From assembly GCA_029861825.1 (NCBI GenBank), contig JAOTYN010000081.1, positions 1-11,503 on the forward strand: a stretch of DNA of 11,503 bases, given 5' to 3'. Each line of letters opens with the position of its first letter. The first letter of the stretch is position 1. The stretch is from Cyclobacteriaceae bacterium. Its GTDB lineage: Bacteria; Bacteroidota; Bacteroidia; Cytophagales; Cyclobacteriaceae. The position numbers and the translations under genes are program-made. Below the pieces are notes generated by a model. The model was not told the origin of the DNA. It was given only the letters and a program-made list of their open reading frames with translations, and searched no databases. Of the stretch, positions 1 through 8,240 are shown piece by piece.

Positions 1-538
1 AGGGGAATCCTACCCGGGGTTTCCCATCGACCTGAAGGGACCCACCCAAAGTCCTATGTTTATGGAAATAGGCACTGATTTCGCCAAAACTTATTTTACC
101 ACCATTACTGCTTCCGGACTCATTATGCGGTTTAATCTTGAAGGGACGGTGGTGCAGCGCCAGCAACTGTTAAAGCCCAGCTCAGACACTCGGTACAAGC
201 TATGTATTGATGCATTAAGAAAAAATTATGTTATCAGCCGTCAAAACGCCAACCGTTTAGGTATTTTGAATCGCAAAGGAGAGGTAATTTTGGAAAAGGA
301 CTATCTCACTAGTGGAGCTTTGAACGTGCAATACTATAAATTCGGCAACGATCACAGCATTTATTCTGTAACTGATCCCATCCAGCAATTTACCTACTTC
401 TACAATCAGGACGGGGCTTTGGTGAATGCCATGCCCATTGAAAACGCCCAGGAGGTGGGGGTTGTTTATTTTGAAAACCAGCAAAAACATCATGTTTATA
501 ATGTTTATGAACGTAGATTTTCCATCCTGTCTTTCTAA
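1..538 (+). CDS. C-terminal part of an unidentified protein (5' end outside window)
   Basis: The frame is open from base 2 through the left edge to a TAA at 536-538, so this is the last 178 or so residues of a longer protein. The ATG at 56 is internal, because codons before it (reading ESYPGFPIDLKGPTQSP) continue the same style of sequence. The visible part alternates short beta-strand-like stretches with turns (for example ASGLIMRFNLEGTVVQRQQL, then LGILNRKGEVILEKDYL), as in a beta-propeller or WD40-like repeat region. No catalytic motif, transmembrane segment or secretion tag is visible. The pattern vaguely recalls large flavobacterial proteins of unknown function, but that is memory and not proof. 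It overlaps the start of the next gene by about 32 bases, so the two are probably co-transcribed. Confidence 0.8.
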   Translation, partial: GESYPGFPIDLKGPTQSPMFMEIGTDFAKTYFTTITASGLIMRFNLEGTVVQRQQLLKPSSDTRYKLCIDALRKNYVISRQNANRLGILNRKGEVILEKDYLTSGALNVQYYKFGNDHSIYSVTDPIQQFTYFYNQDGALVNAMPIENAQEVGVVYFENQQKHHVYNVYERRFSILSF

Positions 539-2135
539 GGCTTTAATAGCCGGCCTGCTTGTATTAAACATATTTTCCATACAAGGCCAGGACACCTTGT
601 ATTTTAACTTGAGCTCGCCCCATAGTGCGGTGGTAACACACCTGCAAAATCTGCAGGGCGAAAGCTATCACCCCGAAGTAGCTGCCCAGGTGTTCAACCA
701 GGAACTGGTTTCGAAAGAGAGAGCCCGCAAACTAGCAGTGAAACTAAAGCAGATATGGGACGGTGAGGGTCATTTTATTGCCGTTGAAGATATACCCAAT
801 AATCCACAGCATATCGACTCGCTAAGCGGAAGGCATAAATATGTGGTGGTTTCCAAATACCCTCAAATATTTTTGGTAAAGTATGGCAACCGCTGGCAAT
901 ATGCCGAAAGCTCCTATTCTGCCATTGACCGTTTACATAATACGGTGTACCCCTTTGGAGCAGACTTCCTGGTTAACCTATTTCCAGAGTCAGCTCACAA
1001 ACAGTTTCTGGGTTTGCAGTTATGGCAATATCTGGGAGTATTGTTGCTGCTGGTATTCGGATGGCTGGTGTTCCAGCTATTCACTTTGATTTTCAAAAAA
1101 ATATTGGCAAATGTGGTACATAGATTAGGCTATCAGGACCAGTTCGATGCCTTTATTCGCCCTATTGCCAAGCCCTTTAGCCTGATAGTGGCCATTCTAT
1201 TGATACTGGCGGTGCTACCCTTATTACAATTACCTGTCAACGTATCGCGCTACTTCTTTGTGGGGTTGAAGATTGTGATCCCTGTACTGGGAGTGATCAT
1301 TTTTTACGTGCTCGCGGACATATTGAGCTTGTACTTGGCCAAAATGGCGAGCCTTACCGAGAGTACCATGGATGACCAGCTGATCCCTATCGTAAGAAGA
1401 TCGCTAAAGTTATTTGTCATTTTAGTGGGTGCTCTATTTTTACTGCACAACCTGGACATTAATATCACCGCCCTGCTGGCCGGGTTGTCCATTGGTGGAT
1501 TAGCGGTGGCGCTGGCTGCACAAGATACGCTGAAAAATCTTTTCGGCTCTGTGATGATCTTTCTGGATCGCCCTTTTCAAATAGGTGATTGGATAAGCGG
1601 CGACGGCTTCGACGGTACTGTAGAGGAGGTTGGTTTCCGATCTACTCGCATTCGCACCTTCAGTAATTCTTTAGTGAGCATACCCAATGGCCGGTTGTCA
1701 GATCTTACTATCGACAATCATGGTCTGCGCACATTCAGAAGGTTTAAGACCTACCTGGCCTTAACCTACGACACCGCACCTGCATCAATAGAAGCATTTG
1801 TAAGTGGAGTGCATAAGTTGATTGAACAACATCCACATACCCGAAAGGACTTTTTTGAGGTTCGTTTAAATCAATTGGGCGACTTTTCTTTGAATGTCTT
1901 GTTGTATGTGTTTTTCGAAGTTCCGGACTGGAGTGCTGAACTGAAAGCCCGCCATGAAGTTTTACTGCAGATTTTGGAGTTAGCGGATAGCTTACAGGTA
2001 CGTTTTGCTTTCCCCACCCAAACTTTGCATATGGAAACTTTTCCCGGAGAACTTCCGTTAACACCGGGATCGGAAGAAGATATGAGTATTCTTAAACAGA
2101 AATTAGATCAATACTTTCAAAAAAACCCAGAATAA
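507..2135 (+). CDS. MscS-family mechanosensitive ion channel with N-terminal periplasmic domain
   Basis: This is a small-conductance mechanosensitive channel of the inner membrane that should open under membrane tension and release solutes during hypo-osmotic shock. With the ATG at 507 (542 residues) the protein begins with a clean signal peptide (LSKALIAGLLVLNIFSIQG, cleavage near residue 28). A soluble domain of about 130 residues follows. Hydrophobic segments lie near residues 167-198, 224-243, 249-278 and 302-326. The pore helix is at about 320-345 and is rich in Gly/Ala (LLAGLSIGGLAVALAAQDTL). It is followed by the family signature FLDRPFQIGDWI, the beta domain (SIPNGRLSDLTIDN) and a C-terminal alpha/beta domain. 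In-frame ATGs at 492 and 501 are also possible, and the frame is open back to 426. I chose 507 because it gives the best signal peptide. It sits between an unknown gene (overlap) and a PLP enzyme (7-base gap). The gating substrate is not predictable. Confidence 0.93.
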   Translation: MNVDFPSCLSKALIAGLLVLNIFSIQGQDTLYFNLSSPHSAVVTHLQNLQGESYHPEVAAQVFNQELVSKERARKLAVKLKQIWDGEGHFIAVEDIPNNPQHIDSLSGRHKYVVVSKYPQIFLVKYGNRWQYAESSYSAIDRLHNTVYPFGADFLVNLFPESAHKQFLGLQLWQYLGVLLLLVFGWLVFQLFTLIFKKILANVVHRLGYQDQFDAFIRPIAKPFSLIVAILLILAVLPLLQLPVNVSRYFFVGLKIVIPVLGVIIFYVLADILSLYLAKMASLTESTMDDQLIPIVRRSLKLFVILVGALFLLHNLDINITALLAGLSIGGLAVALAAQDTLKNLFGSVMIFLDRPFQIGDWISGDGFDGTVEEVGFRSTRIRTFSNSLVSIPNGRLSDLTIDNHGLRTFRRFKTYLALTYDTAPASIEAFVSGVHKLIEQHPHTRKDFFEVRLNQLGDFSLNVLLYVFFEVPDWSAELKARHEVLLQILELADSLQVRFAFPTQTLHMETFPGELPLTPGSEEDMSILKQKLDQYFQKNPE

Positions 2136-2142
2136 CCCATAA

Positions 2143-3282
2143 ATGAAATTTGCCACTAAAACTATACATGCCGGCATAAGTCCGGACCCAGGAACAGGAG
2201 CGATCATGACGCCTATTTTTCAAACTTCAACTTATGCTCAGGAAAAAGTTGGGGAGCACAAGGGATATGAATATAGTCGAACCCACAATCCTACCCGCAC
2301 TGCCTTGCAAAATAACCTGGCAGCACTAGAGAACGGAAAACACGGTCTGTGTTTTGCCTCCGGGCTGGCGGCCACCGATGCAGTGATCAAAACCCTGGAT
2401 CCTGGTGATGAAGTCTTGAGCACCAACGACCTCTACGGCGGTACCTACCGCATCTTCACTAAAGTTTTTCAGAAATACGGTTTGCAATTCAAGTTTGTAG
2501 GTATGAGTGATGCGGAATCGTTGATGCCCTACATCACAGAGAAGACCAAGTTGATCTGGATCGAAACTCCTACCAACCCCATGATGCACATCATCGATAT
2601 TCGCAGCATTACTCAAATGGCCCGCGAAAGGAATATTAAAGTGGTGGTTGATAATACTTTTGCTACCCCATACCTGCAAAGACCATTGGACCTGGGTGCT
2701 GACATGGTCATGCATTCGGTTACCAAGTATCTGGGTGGTCACTCCGATGTGGTAATGGGGGCTTTGATCCTCAATAATGATGACTGGGCCGAGCAATTAA
2801 CCTTTTTGCAAAATGCTACTGGTGCGGTGCCCGGGCCACAGGATTGCTTTCTGGTACTGAGGGGGATCAAAACCCTCCATTTGCGGATGCAAAGACATTG
2901 TGAAAATGGGGCCGCTGTAGCCAAGTTCCTGGCCGAACACTCCAGAGTGGACAAAGTATACTGGCCAGGCTTTGAAGACCACCCCAACCATGAAGTAGCT
3001 AAGCAACAGATGGATAATTTTGGAGGTATGATATCTTTTACTCTCAAAGGCGATGATGTTGATGAGGCCATGGCAGTAATGAATACGTTCAAATATTTTA
3101 CCATTGCGGAGTCTTTGGGAGGTGTGGAGTCCCTATGCGGCCACCCCGCAACTATGACACATTCCAGTATCCCTCCGGAGGAACGACGCAAATCGGGTCT
3201 GCTGGACTCTTTGATCAGGTTGAGCGTAGGTATTGAAGATATCGATGACCTCATCCAGGATCTGGATCAGGCACTTGCTTAA
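2143..3282 (+). CDS. metB: Cystathionine gamma-synthase/lyase-family PLP enzyme
   Basis: This is a cytoplasmic fold-type I PLP enzyme of the Cys/Met metabolism family. It should either join cysteine to an activated homoserine (gamma-synthase) or cleave cystathionine (gamma-lyase). Visible signatures are YEYSR at residues 42-46 (Tyr44 and Arg46 bind the cofactor phosphate of the partner subunit in this family), VVVDNTF with Asp170 facing the pyridine nitrogen, and SVTKYLGGHSDV with Lys195 as the Schiff-base lysine. ESLGGVES at 323-330 carries the conserved glutamate (Glu329) shared by synthases and lyases. At 379 residues it is full length. The YEYSR form with a preceding Glu resembles eukaryotic-type lyases, while the tail resembles both enzymes, so the symbol metB is a working name and the direction of flux is not settled. 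It starts 7 bases after the channel gene, which implies one transcript, but a functional link to the channel is not obvious. Confidence 0.9.
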   Translation: MKFATKTIHAGISPDPGTGAIMTPIFQTSTYAQEKVGEHKGYEYSRTHNPTRTALQNNLAALENGKHGLCFASGLAATDAVIKTLDPGDEVLSTNDLYGGTYRIFTKVFQKYGLQFKFVGMSDAESLMPYITEKTKLIWIETPTNPMMHIIDIRSITQMARERNIKVVVDNTFATPYLQRPLDLGADMVMHSVTKYLGGHSDVVMGALILNNDDWAEQLTFLQNATGAVPGPQDCFLVLRGIKTLHLRMQRHCENGAAVAKFLAEHSRVDKVYWPGFEDHPNHEVAKQQMDNFGGMISFTLKGDDVDEAMAVMNTFKYFTIAESLGGVESLCGHPATMTHSSIPPEERRKSGLLDSLIRLSVGIEDIDDLIQDLDQALA

Positions 3283-3286
3283 ATAC

Positions 3287-3311
3287 GGAAAAGGCTCATT
3301 TTTGCTTTTCC
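3287..3311 (+). terminator. Inverted repeat after metB, possible weak terminator or operator
   Basis: GGAAAAG at 3287-3293 and CTTTTCC at 3305-3311 form a perfect 7-base-pair stem around an 11-base loop, just 4 bases after the metB stop. There is no T-run after the right arm, so intrinsic termination would be weak. The loop contains the TTTG (3301-3304) that serves as the upstream box of the putative promoter of the next gene, so the repeat could instead be a regulatory site. Confidence 0.35.
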
Positions 3312-3329
3312 CCAGTTATTGCTATTTTG
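3301..3329 (+). promoter_or_regulatory. Putative Bacteroidota-type promoter for the Asp-box protein gene
   Basis: TTTG at 3301-3304 is followed after 18 bases by TATTTTG at 3323-3329, close to the Bacteroidota consensus (TTTG, about 19 bases, TAnnTTTG). The downstream box ends 25 bases before the ATG at 3355, giving a short leader. The match is one base short of the full downstream consensus. The 72-base gap after metB supports a separate transcription unit. Confidence 0.5.
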
Positions 3330-3354
3330 ATGGCCCAATCATAAGCCACCAATC

Positions 3355-6300
3355 ATGCAACGATCCTATAAACTGGGTATTGCGCTCATGTGTTGCGCAG
3401 TTTTGCTCTCTGTCGATTTACTAGCCCAAAGAAAACGAAAGGCTACCAATACTCTTCAATATTCCGAAGATCTGTACAAAGCTTTGGAATGGCGCTCCAT
3501 CGGCCCTTACCGAGGTGGGCGTAGTGCCGCAGTTACCGGCGTTCCGGGTAAGCCTAACCTATTCTATTTTGGAGGGGCCGGAGGAGGTGTTTGGCGTACC
3601 CGCGATGGCGGTTCCAATTGGGAGAATATTTCCGACGGTTATTTTGGTGGCTCCATTGGAGCGGTAGCCGTCAGTGAGTACGATCCTAACGTTATTTATG
3701 TGGGAGGCGGGGAGAAGACCGTGCGGGGTAATGTCTCCTACGGTTATGGAGTATGGAAATCCACTGATGCCGGCAAGACCTGGGTATCTAAGGGTCTGGA
3801 TGATTCACGGCATGTTTCCCGCATCAGGATTCACCCTAAAGATCCCGATTTGGTCTATGCGGCGGTGATGGGTAACCTGTTTGCCCCTTCAGCAACCCGG
3901 GGAATTTTTCGCAGTAAGGACGGCGGCCAGTCCTGGGACAAGGTATTGTTTGTTTCCGATGAAGTAGGGGCAGTGGATCTGATTCTGGATCCCAATAATC
4001 CCAGAGTGATCTACGCCAGCACCTGGAAGGTGAAAAGAACTCCCTATAGCCTCAGCAGTGGAGGCAAAGGCTCGGGGCTTTGGAAAAGTACCGATGGAGG
4101 TGATACCTGGAATTCACTGGTGGATAAAAAAGGTTTTGCTTCCGGTACCCTGGGAATTATTGGCGTGGCAGTTTCGCCGGCTAATTCGGAACGGGTATGG
4201 GCCATGGTCGAGGCAAAAGAAGGTGGTCTGTTCAGAACCGATGATGGAGGAGAAACCTGGAAAAAGCTGAACGATGACCGCAACTTGCGGCAAAGGGCCT
4301 GGTATTACACCCGTGTTTATGCGGACCCTAAAGATGAGGATCAGCTATACGTTTTAAATGTTCAATATCACAAATCCAAAGACGGTGGCAAAACCTTTTC
4401 GGAACACGTGGCACCCCATGGCGATCACCATGATCTGTGGATTGCACCAGAAGATCCTCAACGTATGATCATTGGCGATGATGGAGGGGCACAGGTGTCA
4501 TTTGACGGAGGGGAGAATTGGTCGACATACCACAACCAACCAACGGCTCAGTTTTACCGCGTAACAACAGACGATAGTTTCCCATACCGAATATATGGTG
4601 CCCAGCAAGATAACTCCACGGTACGCATTAAACATCGTACCGACGGAAATGCCATAACGGAAAGGGATTGGGAGCCCACTGCCGGTGGTGAGAGTGCTCA
4701 CATAGCTATCGATCCTCTAAATAATGACATTGTTTATGGAGGAAGCTATGGAGGGTTTCTATCCAGGATCGATCATGGCACCAAGCAGATGCGCATAATC
4801 AACGTATGGCCCGACAACCCCATGGGCCATGGAGCTGAAGGTATGAAATACCGTTTCCAATGGAATTTTCCCATTTTCTTTTCACCTCATGATCCCAAGA
4901 AATTATACACAGCCAGTAATCATTTGCATCTCAGCACCAATGAAGGGCAGTCATGGGAGTTGATCAGCGGGGATCTTACCCGCAACGATCCGTCCAAACT
5001 AGGTCCTTCAGGAGGACCTATAACCAAGGACAATACCGCCGTAGAGTATTACTGCACCATTTTTGCGGCCTGCGAATCGCCTTATGAAAAAGATCTGCTG
5101 TGGACGGGTTCTGACGATGGATTAGTACATGTATCCCGTGACGGCGGTAAGAACTGGAGTAACGTAACTCCTGCTGGCTTGCCTACCTGGGCCATGATCA
5201 ATAGTATTGATCCTCATCCCTTTGTGAAAGGAGGGGCCTACCTAGCGGCTACCCTTTATAAGTCTGGTGATTTTGCTCCTTATCTTTATAAAACTGAGGA
5301 TTATGGGGTCAGCTGGACTCAAATCACCGGTGGGATCGACAATCAGCATTTCACCAGAGTGGTCAGAGCCGATACTAAGAGAAAGGGTTTGCTGTATGCG
5401 GGAACGGAGAGCGGAATGTATATATCCTTCGACGATGGCAATAGTTGGAAGCCTTTTCAACTGAACTTGCCTAAGGTTCCCATTACTGATTTGGCCATTA
5501 AAAATGACAATCTAATCGCGGCTACCCAGGGAAGGTCCTTTTGGCTTATCGACGACCTGACACCCCTTCATCAGTTAAGCTCTCAAGTTGCTTCCAGTGA
5601 ATTATATCTGTACAAGCCCATGTCCTCTTATCGCATGGGTAATCCCAGTTTTCGTTCTGCGCCCGCTAATTCCGGCAAGAATCATCCGGGAGGGGTTATG
5701 GTCCATTATTACTTGAAGCAGGACCTTGACAGTGGACAACTGCTGACGCTGGAGATACTGGATCAAAAGGGCGAGCTGATCCGTAGTTTCAGCAACCAGC
5801 TTAAACCTGAGAAGAAAGAGCCAGAATTGACCCCCAAAGCGGGTATGAACCGCTTTGTCTGGGATATGAGATATCCGGAAGCGGAAAAATTCGAAGGTCT
5901 GATTATGTGGGGAGCCGGTACTCAGGGCCCCAAAGCTGTACCGGGTATTTATCAGGCACGGTTGAGTCAAGGTGAATCCAACCAACAGGTGGAATTCGAA
6001 ATCCTGGCTGACCCGCGATCGACCAGTTCAGCGGCCGATTTACAAGCTCAATTTGATTTTCTGATGGAGGTACGGGACAAACTGACGGAAACTCATTTGG
6101 CTATTAAGTACATGAAGCAAGCCAGCAGTCAGATATCCACGGTACAAGAAAAGGTCAAGGAACAAGATGATATGAAAGAATTGAATACCCTGGCCGACAC
6201 CTTGAAGTCACAGATCAGGAAGGTGGAAGAAACACTCCACCAAACCAAGAACCGCAGCCGGCAAGATCCTTTGAACTTTCCCATTAGGCTGAATAACAAG

Positions 6301-6510
6301 CTTGCCGGTCTTTCGCAGGCGGGTGTAGGAAATGCTGCGCCTACTGAACAAGCGGTGGAGTTTAAGAAGGAGGTAGTAGGAAAAATAGACGACGCCTTAA
6401 ATCAGTGGCGAAAGATTCTGGAAGAAGAAATTCCGAAGTTCAACGAAATGGTAAAACAAAAAGGCGTAGATGCCATAAGCATAAAACAAGACAAGGTCAT
6501 TACCCCCTGA
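3355..6510 (+). CDS. Large secreted Asp-box (BNR/sortilin VPS10-like) beta-propeller protein
   Basis: This 1051-residue protein starts with a signal peptide (LGIALMCCAVLLSVDLLAQ, cleavage near residue 25) and should act in the periplasm or outside the cell. Eleven Asp-box motifs of the S-x-D-x-G-x-x-W type are visible. Their Asp or equivalent positions are near residues 84, 138, 189, 247, 297, 343, 384, 529 (Asn in STNEGQSW), 596, 649 and 693, which implies one or two large beta-propellers over residues 40-720. After the propellers comes a beta-rich segment (about 765-890) with the phrase GMNRFVWDMRYPE, then a helical, Lys/Glu-rich segment (about 900-1035) that may be coiled coil. No T9SS C-terminal sorting domain and no lipobox are evident. 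Such proteins are often named glycosyl hydrolase or sortilin on the basis of the Asp-boxes alone. I see no recognisable sialidase catalytic set, so the activity and ligand are unknown. It is convergent with the next gene. Confidence 0.92.
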   Translation: MQRSYKLGIALMCCAVLLSVDLLAQRKRKATNTLQYSEDLYKALEWRSIGPYRGGRSAAVTGVPGKPNLFYFGGAGGGVWRTRDGGSNWENISDGYFGGSIGAVAVSEYDPNVIYVGGGEKTVRGNVSYGYGVWKSTDAGKTWVSKGLDDSRHVSRIRIHPKDPDLVYAAVMGNLFAPSATRGIFRSKDGGQSWDKVLFVSDEVGAVDLILDPNNPRVIYASTWKVKRTPYSLSSGGKGSGLWKSTDGGDTWNSLVDKKGFASGTLGIIGVAVSPANSERVWAMVEAKEGGLFRTDDGGETWKKLNDDRNLRQRAWYYTRVYADPKDEDQLYVLNVQYHKSKDGGKTFSEHVAPHGDHHDLWIAPEDPQRMIIGDDGGAQVSFDGGENWSTYHNQPTAQFYRVTTDDSFPYRIYGAQQDNSTVRIKHRTDGNAITERDWEPTAGGESAHIAIDPLNNDIVYGGSYGGFLSRIDHGTKQMRIINVWPDNPMGHGAEGMKYRFQWNFPIFFSPHDPKKLYTASNHLHLSTNEGQSWELISGDLTRNDPSKLGPSGGPITKDNTAVEYYCTIFAACESPYEKDLLWTGSDDGLVHVSRDGGKNWSNVTPAGLPTWAMINSIDPHPFVKGGAYLAATLYKSGDFAPYLYKTEDYGVSWTQITGGIDNQHFTRVVRADTKRKGLLYAGTESGMYISFDDGNSWKPFQLNLPKVPITDLAIKNDNLIAATQGRSFWLIDDLTPLHQLSSQVASSELYLYKPMSSYRMGNPSFRSAPANSGKNHPGGVMVHYYLKQDLDSGQLLTLEILDQKGELIRSFSNQLKPEKKEPELTPKAGMNRFVWDMRYPEAEKFEGLIMWGAGTQGPKAVPGIYQARLSQGESNQQVEFEILADPRSTSSAADLQAQFDFLMEVRDKLTETHLAIKYMKQASSQISTVQEKVKEQDDMKELNTLADTLKSQIRKVEETLHQTKNRSRQDPLNFPIRLNNKLAGLSQAGVGNAAPTEQAVEFKKEVVGKIDDALNQWRKILEEEIPKFNEMVKQKGVDAISIKQDKVITP

Positions 6511-6530
6511 TCCGGGTTAAAAGTAATTGG

Positions 6531-6556
6531 AAGTGGTCAAATATAACCGGCCACTT
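6531..6556. terminator. Weak hairpin between convergent genes
   Basis: AAGTGGTC (6531-6538) can pair with GGCCACTT (6549-6556), eight pairs including one G-T, around a 10-base loop. It lies in the 26-base gap between the Asp-box gene and the converging DUF218 gene and includes the latter's stop codon. There is no convincing T-run on either side, so its role as a bidirectional terminator is only a guess. Confidence 0.25.
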
Positions 6557-7304
6557 TATAAGCAGCTATACCCATCCACTCTCTGACCAGGACATGCCAT
6601 TTGACCAAGGCAGTGGGCGAAGGTAAAATAATGGATCCTAAGCTTGGAGGGTCGTCCGAAGTTCTGAAATCCGTACTGAAAGGCTGTACTTGTACTCCCA
6701 CCTTTTCAAAGCAGGCTTTAGATCTGCGCATGTGAAAGCCGGAGGTGATCAGCGTATATTGGTGATCAGGAAAACGTTGGGCCAGTACTTTAGAAACCGC
6801 CAGTGCGCTTTCTCGGGTATTTCTCGATTGGTCCTCAATGATCAGATCCTCTGAATTAACCCCACAGAGCTGCAGGACCTCTGCTAATAGCGTGGCCTCC
6901 TTGATCTCTGTTTTGATGAGATTTGCACTACCACCGCTAACGATAATCTTGTTGATCTTACCCATTTTATACAATTGAATGGCGTGGGTTACGCGGTCCG
7001 CACCGTGTCTAAAATAAACTCGATCTCGGGGCAGTTTCTTCTTATTGGTAACTCCAGTCAGGACAATCCCTACGGTGTGGTTGGCCTGATACTGTTGGAT
7101 TGGGGTAGGGGCTATTTCCCACCATTTCATTACGCTATTGGTCAGAAAAGAATTGGTACATATGATTAGCAATACCAATGCGAAATACCTTAACCTTCTT
7201 TTGAAGGTCGGACTTTTCAAAAAAAAGGAAATGACAAAAGCCCCTGTAATGATAGTTAGGGGCATGAACAAATAAGATACGGTTTTAGACAAAATGAAAA
7301 ACAT
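6537..7304 (-). CDS. YdcF/ElyC/SanA-like DUF218 membrane protein
   Basis: This 255-residue protein of the DUF218 family (YdcF, ElyC, SanA) is anchored by two N-terminal hydrophobic segments (about residues 7-29 and 39-56). Its soluble Rossmann-like domain runs from about 76 to the end. Family hallmarks are visible: GIVLTGV (79-85), GADRVTHAIQLY (101-112), KIIVSGG (119-125), EDQSRNTRESA (157-167) and TSGFHMRRS (187-195) with His191. ElyC and SanA relatives affect envelope integrity and peptidoglycan precursor handling in enterobacteria. The biochemical activity of the family is not established, so no reaction is assigned. The ATG at 7302-7304 places the first membrane helix directly at the N-terminus. 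It is divergent from the GDPD gene across 75 bases and convergent with the Asp-box gene. I could not find a clear promoter box for it in the shared intergenic region. Confidence 0.9.
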   Translation of the reverse strand: MFFILSKTVSYLFMPLTIITGAFVISFFLKSPTFKRRLRYFALVLLIICTNSFLTNSVMKWWEIAPTPIQQYQANHTVGIVLTGVTNKKKLPRDRVYFRHGADRVTHAIQLYKMGKINKIIVSGGSANLIKTEIKEATLLAEVLQLCGVNSEDLIIEDQSRNTRESALAVSKVLAQRFPDHQYTLITSGFHMRRSKACFEKVGVQVQPFSTDFRTSDDPPSLGSIILPSPTALVKWHVLVREWMGIAAYKVAGYI

Positions 7305-7326
7305 AAATCAGCTTATGGTTAAGGGT

Positions 7327-7357
7327 TTTCACATACCGTTTGCTTAGTGTATTTTAG
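7327..7357 (+). promoter_or_regulatory. Putative promoter for the GDPD gene
   Basis: TTTC at 7327-7330 and TATTTTAG at 7350-7357 are 19 bases apart, and the second box ends 22 bases before the ATG at 7380. Each box differs from the Bacteroidota consensus (TTTG and TAnnTTTG) at one base. The geometry matches the other putative promoters in the window, which is the main reason to list it. Confidence 0.35.
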
Positions 7358-7379
7358 CAATTAAGGATTAGTATTCCTT

Positions 7380-8240
7380 ATGAAGGCCCTTAAATTTATC
7401 AAGATAGTATTTATGTCCTTGCTAACCTTGGTGGTAGTGGTGTTACTGCTGTTAGGTTGGTTCGGCTCAGGATGGGGAATCAAATCAACACCGCAGGATC
7501 ATCCGTTCTATTCAGGAGAACCTCGAATGATCGCTCACCGTGGAGTTAGTGATGCAGCTCCTGAAAACACTTTGGCTGCTACTGACAGGGCTCTGGAGCT
7601 AGGATTTGAGGCCATGGAGATCGATATCAAGGAAAGCGCTGACCAACAATTCTTTTTGTTTCACGATCGTAATGGAAGCAGGCTGCTAAATGACCCCGGA
7701 CCAGTGGGACCTCAGGATCTGGACATCATTCAACAATGGCCCCTTTACTACAAAGGCCAGGCTACCGATCATCGAATTCCCGACCTGGAGTCATTCTTGT
7801 CACAATATCGGGGCGAGTTAACCCTATACTTTGATGTGAAACGTCATGGTAATGATCGCTACGCTTATCTGGCCGATAAACTATGGGAAATTATACAGCG
7901 ATATGATTTGGTAGATAAAGCATTTGTAGGTAGCGATTTTCTATTCACGGCTTACCTGGAGTATCGATACCCCGAATTACATACTGTTTTCACTGGTCCC
8001 GGTGACGGCAATATCTTCATATACCATTGGATTCCCAAAAAGTTTCGTCCCGATTTTATTATTAGTTATGCCCGCGAGGTGACACCTGATCATCTAGAGT
8101 GGTTGCGGCGAAATGACCTTATGCACCGACGTATGCTTTACGGAGTAAATGAGGAAACCTTCCAAGACGTCATTCAAATGGGGGTTCCTATATTGGTGGT
8201 GGACTACCATCCCGTGATGGCCGATCATTTGAATCAGTAA
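7380..8240 (+). CDS. Membrane-anchored glycerophosphodiester phosphodiesterase family protein
   Basis: This 286-residue GDPD-family enzyme should hydrolyse glycerophosphodiesters (deacylated phospholipids) to glycerol 3-phosphate and an alcohol. The TIM-barrel catalytic set is visible: HRG at 53-55 (His53 as catalytic base), PENT at 61-64 (Glu62), EID at 80-82 (Glu80 and Asp82 as metal ligands) and HD at 95-96 (His95 as second catalytic histidine). A hydrophobic N-terminal stretch (about residues 9-27, rich in Leu/Val) is more like a membrane anchor than a cleaved signal, so the enzyme probably faces the periplasm from the inner membrane. The C-terminal GVNEETFQDVIQMGVPILVVDYHP matches the usual last strands of the barrel. 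It overlaps the cardiolipin synthase gene tail-to-tail by 7 bases, and both act on phospholipids. Substrate choice is not predictable, and bacterial GDPD-like proteins can act on other phosphodiesters. Confidence 0.93.
   Translation: MKALKFIKIVFMSLLTLVVVVLLLLGWFGSGWGIKSTPQDHPFYSGEPRMIAHRGVSDAAPENTLAATDRALELGFEAMEIDIKESADQQFFLFHDRNGSRLLNDPGPVGPQDLDIIQQWPLYYKGQATDHRIPDLESFLSQYRGELTLYFDVKRHGNDRYAYLADKLWEIIQRYDLVDKAFVGSDFLFTAYLEYRYPELHTVFTGPGDGNIFIYHWIPKKFRPDFIISYAREVTPDHLEWLRRNDLMHRRMLYGVNEETFQDVIQMGVPILVVDYHPVMADHLNQ

Noticed and set aside
257..595. Minus-strand open frame of 112 codons at the left end
   Set aside because: It is antisense to the partial first gene and to the start of the channel gene, and its translation looks like noise.
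2326..3254. Overlapping minus-strand open frames across metB
   Set aside because: These are antisense shadows of a strongly conserved PLP enzyme; the translations show no recognisable motifs.
5602..5985. Minus-strand open frame of 127 codons inside the Asp-box gene
   Set aside because: It is antisense to the well-supported secreted protein and has no start context or domain.
6537..7304. Possible peptidoglycan or cobalamin-related enzyme assignment for the DUF218 protein
   Set aside because: The family biochemistry is not settled and no neighbouring pathway genes support a specific reaction.
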